Shown in pieces: positions 56,882-64,000 of a stretch of 64,000 bases of DNA. The notes beneath the pieces are model-generated. The model made no database searches. It had not been told where the DNA came from and was given only the letters and a program-made list of their open reading frames with translations. Source of the stretch: Ochotona curzoniae (taxonomy: Eukaryota; Chordata; Mammalia; Lagomorpha; Ochotonidae); contig NW_024465885.1 of assembly GCF_017591425.1 (NCBI RefSeq), positions 44,449,001-44,513,000 of the forward strand. Direction: 5' to 3'. How positions within the stretch are numbered: position 1 is the first letter of the stretch; the number at the start of each line of letters is the position of its first letter. Both the position numbers and the translations under genes were made by a program.

Positions 56882-57960
56882 TGATCTATGTGATTTGTAA
56901 TAGCTTGAGTTAGATGTGGTTCACAGCCCAGAGGAGCCATTTGCCTCCAAATGGGGCTGGGAGAGAGGTCTGCTTTTTGCTGCGATTCTGCTAAGGGAGG
57001 CTGTGCTGACCAGGGGCCCATGGAGCATGGCATTGTCAATAGATAGAGGACACTGTTAGCTGGCCTGGCCCCAAGCAGAAGCAGGAGATTGCTGTGCAAA
57101 CTCTACGTGTGGGATGACCACGAGGAAACATAAAGGGCAAACCAACAAGAAAGTCTTTCTGAGAATGTTTCCATTGTAGTCAGATCAGAAAATGATCCGG
57201 GGCGATAGAAATTAGCCCTTTCATTTAGCAAAATGGAATGCCGATTGGCTTGGTAATCTGAGCAGTGGGAGCCTAAGCCAGAATCTTGTTTTGAGAAGTC
57301 TTGTTTCATTTACCACTCTCCATGCCTCCCCTTCCACGGCCTGAAAGGGAGACAGTGTGCAAGCACGTGCTATCATGGGACAGGCCCTTGTCGCATAGCT
57401 TCTCTGATACTTGTATTACGTAGGCACAGGAGGAAGGTGGAACATTGACGACAGGAGGCATCTGTATCTCCGGATGCTTTTGTTCTCATTGTTGAACAAG
57501 GATAATGCTGGGGCCGTCTCGTCTTTCAGAGCTGTGTTTTTTCAGGAAGCACCACCACGGTGCGCAGAGATTCCTGACACATGATTTAGCAGGTCTTAAC
57601 CACAAGTACTCCAGGATGGGCTTCCAAAAACTCATTCCAAATTTGGCCCAGACTGTTAGATTTTATCCAGGGCCTCCGGTGGAACGGCGCCTCTGTCTGG
57701 GCCTTGGACTCAGGGCCACCCTCTAGGTCAATTCAAGGCAGAAGTGAGTTGCTGTTCCAATGGCCTTTCCATCCTCGAAAGCAAGACCAAGAAAGCCTCT
57801 GGCTGTCTTCCCAGGTGCCTTATGCAGGGAGAGGCACTGATGGGGCCTCTATAAATGGACCTGTTGAGAGATGTGTGTCCTGCCCTACGATGTTGGCTTG
57901 CTATAGTACAACTGGTGGCAACTGTCAAATTCCAAGTCACATTCTGCATCCAGGTGAAAA
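56882..57960. other. No gene or element recognised
   Basis: Unassigned sequence. Frames up to 104 codons lack recognisable features. Confidence 0.4.
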
Positions 57961-58155
57961 AGCAGGGCTGATTTGAAACCAGGAACCAGGAGCTCCTTCC
58001 GGGTCTTCTACATGAGTGCAAGGACCCAAGATCTTCAAGCATCTTTCACTGCTTTCCCGGGCCATATGCAGGGATCTGGACCAGAAATGGGGCAACTAGG
58101 ACTTACAATAGCACCCATATAGGATGCTGGTGCTGCAGGAAGATTAGCCTGTTAT
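57961..58155 (-). mobile_element. Partial C-repeat SINE
   Basis: Minus-strand body and head: tttgaaaccaggaaccagg, cactgctttcccgggcc, cacccatataggatgctgg. Confidence 0.82.
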
Positions 58156-58367
58156 ATCAGTTTGTTGATCCAAAGATATGTTTCAATGACAGATTTTCTG
58201 GGCTTAAAGACAAGCTTATGCTCTGCTAATGCAGAGCAGAAACTACCGACATACCTCCAACATTTTGTGAATCATTTGATGAGAATGATTCTTAAGTCAA
58301 CACAACAAATTGCAGTGGAAAATAAAATTAGTTTCTTTTTTATATAAAATTCATATAAACTTTATAT

Positions 58368-58435
58368 CCAGGGAGCTAGATGAGAAGTGGGGCAGTTGGG
58401 ACACAAACTGGTACCCATACAGGATGTCATTGCCA
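58368..58435 (-). mobile_element. Short C-repeat SINE fragment
   Basis: Only the head-proximal part: cagggagctagatgagaagt, then cccatacaggatgtcatt. Confidence 0.75.
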
Positions 58436-59854
58436 AAAAACAAGAGCTAGCCTACTCTAACCGTCTTTTTTTCTAAGGCCTGTGTGAGTCAAGTTCTCTG
58501 TATCTGTTGTGTATTGAACTGTTACAAAGGACCAACTGGCTGGCCTCCTCTGAGCCTTCCACCTTTGCTGATAAATATGTGTGTCTGCCCAGGAACAGTG
58601 TTTCCAAGCAGTTGTTTCTATGTATCTCCTAAGGGAGAATTTGTCCTTCAATTATATACAATTGCAGCATGTTGATAAGAGCCCCCAAACACAAGACAGT
58701 CATTTTGTCAAATTTCGCATTTCCCTGTGGTCAAACATGTTTTTGAGGGATATAAAAAGCAATTTACTGAACCTTACCACTGACAGCATGACACAACAGA
58801 ATACGTGTGCACCTGTGTTTTCAGACATGTGTCACCTAAGACGATCCTCGAATAACATCCTTGATGGGATCTTCACCATGTATCGGTCCCAGATGATATC
58901 TGATATGAGAGCTATACAGTGAGGAGTTGAACAGAACACTTTCTGATGATACAGGCTGGCTTTTAGTTGCTTATTTAAAGACAAAGTGAGCATTTTAGTT
59001 TTCAATTGGATGGCTATCTGGTAAATTTAGGCAAAATAGCCAGGAAGACAAATGACTCTCTTGCTAAGTAACAAATGGACCTTCAACCAAATAGTCTGTA
59101 ATTATTACAAAACAGCTCTCCTTTCCTACTCCCACCCCTGCCTGCCAAATTACTGCATCCAGGAAACGCATGAAGTCAATATGACCAAATGAAGTCACCC
59201 GGGTTAAGTCAAAGCTACAGCCTCTTTTCTCTGCAGATCAGTGGGATCATCTGGCCCCCAAGGACACTTTCTTTTCAGTCTGCTCAGTAAGTCTGCAGAT
59301 ACCAAGCTGACCTCACTGAGATACTGAGTGATCCGAAAGCAATGTTGCTTCTTTCACTTGTAACCATGGGACGTCTTGAGAATCTTACTAGTTTTAGAGA
59401 TATATTGGATGACTTTGCTGTGCTGGTTGGGCCAGGAGGTCAGATGAAGTCCAGCCATGCTTCTAGATCTTTCTTTCAGGTCCTGGTGCAAATTCCTTGC
59501 CCTCTGGATTGTGATAAGGATCCTCCTGGTTCAGCCCCCACATTCCAAAGAAAGTGTTATGACATAAAACTGGGTGGACAGGTCTCCATTGCTTTTCCTA
59601 GGACTGGATGGGAAGGCAAAAATCAGGTGCTAGCATACTGAAGAGTGTATCCAGGAAATCAAAATCTACCCTCTGTCTTTGAAATAGAGGATATTTAATT
59701 CAAGGGAACTCACTGATAGGGGATAAAACCTGCCTCTGGCCTCTCTCCATTCTCCTTTCTGTTAATGTTTCTAGTTAGCCAAACTCAATTGAAAGCTTTA
59801 AAACCTAAACTCTAAGTCCAGCTCCCACATCCCAACCCCTGGCCATGGATCAAT
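58436..59854. other. No gene or element recognised
   Basis: Unassigned sequence. Frames of 61-113 codons show no domain. Confidence 0.4.
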
Positions 59855-59855
59855 G

Positions 59856-60176
59856 ATGGGTGGGGGCGACAGGGGGCTGGGGGAGAGATGGGTGGATTGT
59901 GTTGGGCGGGGGCGACAGGGAGCTGGGGGAGAGATGGGTGGATTGTGTTGGGCGGGGGCGACAGGGGGCTGGGGGAGAGATGGGTGGATTGTGTTGGGCG
60001 GGGGCGACAGGGGGTTGGGGGAGAGATGGGTGGATTGTGTTGGGCGGGGGCGACAGGGGGCTGGGGGAGAGATGGGTGGATTGTGTTGGGCGGGGGCGAC
60101 AGGGGGTTGGAGGAGAGATGGGTGGATTGTGTTGGATGGGGGCGACAGGGGGTTGGGGGAGAGATGGGTGGATTGG
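59856..60176. repeat. 46-bp minisatellite, seven copies
   Basis: The core gcgacaggg recurs at 59866, 59912, 59958, 60004, 60050, 60096 and 60142, a constant 46-bp step. A unit reads gggggcgacagggggctggg then ggagagatgggtggattgtg and ttgggc. Units differ by single bases (agctg, gttgg, ggaggag, ggatggg). The plus strand is G-rich with repeated G runs. Because 46 is one more than a multiple of three, all frames cycle through the same words, which explains 112-159-codon frames on both strands. Confidence 0.98.
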
Positions 60177-60325
60177 ACTGCATCTTGCTGCTCCATGAAG
60201 AATGTGGCACACATGGAAGCCATGGGATCATGCTCAGGGTATGTGACAGGATTTGTCAGTGAAGGCTGTGTGGGTGGATGTCAGTTAGATTTCTTGGCAT
60301 TGCATTTTATCTCCCCTGATTTCTT

Positions 60326-60665
60326 TTTTTGAAGATTTATTTATTTTTTTATTGCAATGTCAGCTATACAGAGAGAAGGAGAGACAGAAAGAAAGATCTT
60401 CTGTCTGATGATTCACTCCCCAAGTGACCGCAACTGCCAGTACTGCGCCAGTCTGAAGCCAGGACCCAGGAACTTCTTTCTGAGTCTCCCATATGGGTGC
60501 AGGGTCCCAAGGATTTGGGCCATCCTTAACTGCTTTCCCAGGCCACAAGCAGGGAGCTGGATGGGAAGTGGGACCACTGGGATTAGAATTGGTGACCATA
60601 TGGGATCCCGGGCGCATTCAAGGTGAGGACTTTAGCCACTAGGCCACTAGGCTCCGGGACCCTCG
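60326..60665 (-). mobile_element. Young-type C-repeat SINE with target-site duplication
   Basis: Full-length minus-strand copy flanked by exact cctgatttctt at 60315-60325 and 60666-60676. Reversed B box tagaattgg and ccatatgggatcccgg are present. Confidence 0.95.
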
Positions 60666-60847
60666 CCTGATTTCTTACCCACTATGTAGCACCTTCTGGA
60701 GGGTAGAAGAGTTACTTAAATTATTGGCAATTCCTCTGCACTCAAATTTTGTCATCAATCATTTATTATTTATGAAATCAGTGTCATTGACACGTACTCA
60801 CTCATTTTATACTTTGGACTATAATTTGCCATTGTTTTTTGTTTTTA

Positions 60848-61076
60848 TTCCCACCTGGCTGCATGCTTGGGAAGCAGTGGAGGATTGCCCAAGTCATTGG
60901 AAGCTTGCACCCGTGTGGGAGACTTGAAGAAGCTCTGGTTTCTGGCTTTGGATAGGCTCAACTCTGACCATTGCAGCCATTTGAGGAGTGAATCAGCAGA
61001 TGGAAGCTATTTCTCTCTGTCTCTTCTCCTCTCTGTAAATCTGGCTTTCTAATGAAAATAAATAAATCTTTTAAAA
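60848..61076 (+). mobile_element. C-repeat SINE, 5'-truncated
   Basis: Plus-strand copy starting in the body (cacctggctgcatgcttggg), with ggaagctatttctctctgtc and an aataaataaatctttt tail. It forms an inverted pair with the SINE at 60326. Confidence 0.88.
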
Positions 61077-61079
61077 AAG

Positions 61080-61450
61080 CATAATTAATGAATGCCAACT
61101 GATGACTGGATAAAGAAAAAGTAGCATATATACACTATGGATTGGTACTCAGCCATAAAAAAAAAAAATGGGATCCTGTCTTTTGCAACAAAATCGATGA
61201 AATTTGAAGTTATTATGTTTAGTGAAATAAGTCAATTTCAAAAACACAAATATCATATACTTTCTTTGATATGTGGCAATAAAGATATAATACAAAAAGT
61301 GTATAGGAATAAAATGGTCATTTTGGGATATGACTGTCATATTTAGCCCTTGTTTATACTCTTGTACAACTAGGGTCTTATTTCTTTTTTAAAAGGTTGT
61401 GATTTAAAGTGACAAGCTTGAAAATATGGAATGGATTAAAATTATGTCTC
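61080..61450 (+). mobile_element. Old LINE-1 3' end
   Basis: Sense-strand ORF2 tail readable as WYSAIKKKNGILSFATKSM then FEVIMFSEISQFQKHKYHIL (61140-61260), followed by 3'UTR text such as ggatatgactgtcatattta. It is 5'-truncated at the neighbouring SINE. Orientation is opposite to the LINE-1 copies at 4-15 kb. Confidence 0.85.
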
Positions 61451-61469
61451 AGTAAAAAACTGATAAAGA

Positions 61470-61797
61470 AGGCCTCATGTAATGGCTCCATGGTTAAATC
61501 TTCATTTTGAGAATGGCTGGATCCCGTATGGGTGTCAGTTCATGTTTCAGCTGCTCTACTTCCCATCCAACTCCCTGCTTATGGCCTGGGAAAATGGTAG
61601 AGGATAGCCAAAAGCCTTGGTACCCTCCACCCCATGGGAGACATACAGGAGATTCCTGGCTCCTGGCTTTGGATAGGCTCAGCTCCAACTATTGTGTCCA
61701 TTTGAGTGGTAAGCCAACAGATGGAAGATTTTTCTGTCTACCCCTCCTTCTCTCCCTAAATCTAATATTGCTCTTTAGTAAAAATAAAATAAATGTT
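61470..61797 (+). mobile_element. C-repeat SINE
   Basis: Plus-strand copy: ggcctcatgtaatggctcc head, cccgtatgggtgtcagttc, a gtaaaaataaaataaatg tail. Confidence 0.92.
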
Positions 61798-61799
61798 TA

Positions 61800-62125
61800 G
61801 GGCTTGGCTTGGGGGCCTAGTGGCAAAAGTATGTAAGTGCCCTTGTATGTGTTGGTATCTCACATGGATGCCAGTTCTAATCCTGGCAGCCCCACTTCCC
61901 ATCCAGCTCCCTGCTTGTGGCCTGGGAAAGCAGTTAAGGACGGCCCAAAGCCTTGGGACCCTGCACCTGTGTGGGAGACCTGGAAGAAATTCCTGGTTTC
62001 TGGCTTCAGCCTGACACAGCACTGGCTGTTATGGTCACTTGGGGGGTGAATCATCGGACAGAAGATCTTCCTCTCTGTCTCTCCTTCTCTCTGTATATCT
62101 GACTTTGCAATAAAACAAACAAAAT
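61800..62125 (+). mobile_element. Young-type C-repeat SINE, tandem with the previous one
   Basis: Begins gggcttggcttgggggccta immediately after the neighbour's tail. B-box-like ccagttctaatcctgg and the diagnostic gtgaatcatcggacagaag are present. Tail aataaaacaaacaaaat. Confidence 0.95.
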
Positions 62126-62440
62126 ACGTGTTTAACAACAACAGTAACAACAACAAAAGAAGCTGATGAAGAGAGGAGAGGGAGGGAGGCCAGGAGTGAA
62201 GGAGGAGGATGGGAACAGGGGAATGAAGGGAGTGGTGTTTTTTCTGGAACTGTCCATTCTCTTTATACTAATGAAAGCCTTTTTTTAAAGAAAGAATGAT
62301 TACTGGGTGCCGAGTGTTTCCAAGTTGGCCACTTTCAGTCCATCCATCTATTTGTTCTGCATTCTCAGTTCAGCCATTAACTCCTATTTTCCAGGCCCAT
62401 GTCTAACTGCTCAGTTCTCCCCTTCCATAAGAGAGTCTGC
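62126..62440. other. No gene recognised; purine-rich patch
   Basis: Contains gagaggagagggagggaggc-type purine-rich sequence at 62170-62232. Nothing else identified. Confidence 0.4.
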
Positions 62441-62445
62441 AATAT

Positions 62446-62565
62446 GAGGCTGACCTACGCTTGAATTGCAGCTCTGCCACTTCTGAGTTGTGTGACCTGC
62501 AGCAAGTGTCTCAGTCACACTGGACCTCAGCTCAGCTTTCTCACCGGTCAGTCGCAGTTGGTGAT
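62446..62565 (+). repeat. MIR element relic
   Basis: The sense MIR core is clear: cttgaattgcagctctgcc, acttctgagttgtgtgacct, then ctcagtcacactggacctca and agctttctcaccgg. Confidence 0.85.
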
Positions 62566-63270
62566 GTTTCCAGGCACAACACGCAGAGGTCTCTGGGTGG
62601 AGGAAGGAGAAGGAGAAGGCAGGGGGCATGTCTGACACAGACATGGCAAACACAAAGGCAAGGAGAGTTAGTGTCCTCTTGGGGCAATGTGACCTTTAAA
62701 ATATGAGCTGATTCCAATGCCAGGTCCAGAAGAGGCAATAATGATCAAGTTTGATCAAAGCCAATGAAATGGTGGTGGAATATCCTGTGATTGGGAGTCA
62801 CAGTCTATTCTGCTGCTAACATGCTCACCTGGTCTGTGATAGCCTAGAACAAGCTCCAGCACCTGAAAGGTGAGGCATCTTGCTGCTAAAAGGTAAGGAA
62901 ATCAAATAAACAAATGAAAGGCACCTGTCAAGATTGATCAACACTGCCTCTGATGGCAGTGCCTGCCCAACGTCCCAGGATGGATCCTCCTGCCCAGGAT
63001 TCCCTACCACAGAGCTGTACCCCCAGAACATAGCAATGTGCTCAATACATGCTTTTCTGGTTTCATAGGATAGCTGAGCTGCTTCAGTGAGGCTTGAAAT
63101 CTTAGGAACAGAGACAAGTACAGACGTCATCAAGTTTCCTACCACCACAGGCCAGAGTCAAGCTTAACAAGGGGGCTGTGGCCATCCCGTCTAGGGCTTC
63201 TCTGCTATCCACGGGAGAGGGTGGCTGACCCTTCTGTGTCTTGCTTTCACCTGAAGAATGTTGAAATCAG
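62566..63270. other. Mostly unassigned; possible L2 end at 62985-63055
   Basis: The stretch ccagaacatagcaatgtgct followed by caatacatg resembles an L2 3' end. No gene. Confidence 0.4.
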
Positions 63271-63279
63271 AGATTGGCA

Positions 63280-63465
63280 GATGTGATTCCTGGATCATCA
63301 TCAGCAAGAGCATCACCTGAAAGTGTGTTAGTAGCACAGATTCTTAGGTTCTACTCCAGACCTACAGAACTCAAGCTGACAGTCACTCCTCCTTTCCTGC
63401 TCCCCTGTATTCTCCAGGGGAGTCAGACGCCAGGTAAAGTTTAGGAAGCCTTGATCTAAAGGATG
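63280..63465 (-). mobile_element. MER5-like hAT DNA-transposon relic
   Basis: Wording gcaagagcatcacctgaaag, gcacagattcttaggttcta, ccagacctacagaactcaag and taaagtttaggaagccttg matches a MER5-type nonautonomous hAT (Charlie) element. Confidence 0.65.
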
Positions 63466-63606
63466 CAGCGCTTGTCATAATTTTTCATTACAAACCAAAA
63501 GACATTCTGACTTCAAAGAATCTTGAGATTAAAGATAGACTCCTGTGTATGACATCAAGTAGATATTTGTTGAGTAAAATGTAAGATAAAATAAAAACAT
63601 TAAGTG

Positions 63607-63930
63607 CTGGGGCTGGTGCTATGGAAAAAATGGGTTAAGTTACTTTAACCTGCAGTACTGGCATCAATGATGGGTGATGCTTGGAGCACCGGATAGCTTC
63701 CCCATCTCTGATCTAGCTCCCTCTTAATCATTTGGGAAAGCAGTGGAGGATGACCCAAGTCCTTGGGCCCCTGCACCCATGTGGGAGACTTGGATGCAGC
63801 TTCTGGCACCTGACTGCCTTGATCCTGGCCAATGTGGCCATTTTGGGAATGAACCAGCAAATGGAGGATCAATCTCTCTCTCTCTCTGTGTCTCGCTCTG
63901 CTTTTCTAAATGAAGAAATAAGTCTTTTCA
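63607..63930 (+). mobile_element. C-repeat SINE
   Basis: Plus-strand copy: gctggggctggtgctatgg head, ctctgatctagctccctc, cccatgtgggagacttgg, a (TC)n block and a gaagaaataagtctttt tail. Confidence 0.92.
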
Positions 63931-64000
63931 AAAGAGCGTAGAGAAACTGCAGCTCTCTTTTATTGCTGGTGTGAAGGCAAAATGGTAGTCATTGTGGACA

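Noticed and set aside
59797..60332. Frames of 112-159 codons on both strands over the minisatellite
   Set aside because: The 46-bp repeat has no stop in several frames and cycles through all three, so the open frames are automatic.

Overview
The window is nuclear mammalian DNA from a lagomorph. The evidence is a dense, repeatedly recognised tRNA-derived SINE of the lagomorph C-repeat (CSINE) type, with about 50 full or partial copies on both strands. Several copies keep a pol III B-box-like stretch (GGTTCTAATCC), the body motif CCATATGGGATCCCGG and an AATAAATAAAT tail. The younger copies read GAATCATCGGAC...GAAGATCTTCC, which I associate with pika (Ochotona) more than rabbit. That species call is inference.

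No protein-coding gene, exon set, rRNA or functional tRNA gene could be supported. The open frames are short, or are by-products of repeats: antisense LINE-1, SINE bodies, a CA-rich tract and a 46-bp minisatellite. The window reads as intergenic or deep intronic sequence.

Layout. 1-4318: C-repeat SINEs over an old + strand LINE-1. 4319-8930: a minus-strand LINE-1 with 5'UTR, ORF1, the reverse-transcriptase part of ORF2 and 3'UTR, capped at its 5' side by a (TTTG)n and a SINE; the whole block lies between one pair of target-site duplications. 8990-14985: a second minus-strand LINE-1 whose ORF2 is interrupted by the 5' half (5'UTR plus ORF1) of another LINE-1. 15160-22560: SINEs, L2, DNA-transposon and MaLR LTR relics. 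22628-25620: MaLR LTRs, a younger LINE-1 3' end with a perfect 13-bp duplication, and a long pyrimidine microsatellite. 25620-36015: mostly unassigned sequence with L1M, MIR and L2 relics, a 950-bp CA-rich tract and an MLT1 LTR. 36385-45130: L1M relic, MaLR LTRs and a solo ERVK-like LTR inserted in a SINE. 45200-48420: an ancient antisense LINE-1 peppered with SINEs. 48420-64000: unassigned sequence with SINEs, a near-complete Tigger-like element, the 46-bp minisatellite, a + strand L1 3' end, MIR and MER5-like relics.

The elements form nested layers: L2/MIR oldest, then MaLR and L1M, then C-repeat SINEs, then the solo LTR and the young L1 tail. The most unusual structures are the SINE-L1 composite at 4319-8930 with its in-frame ORF1-RT junction, the 5'-complete but 3'-truncated LINE-1 piece in ORF2 at 12328-14005, the ERVK-like solo LTR at 40539-40983, and a pair of related hairpins with a compensatory base change at 31559 and 32716. 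Family names come from recognising conserved wording, not from a database search, and boundaries without a stated target-site duplication are approximate.
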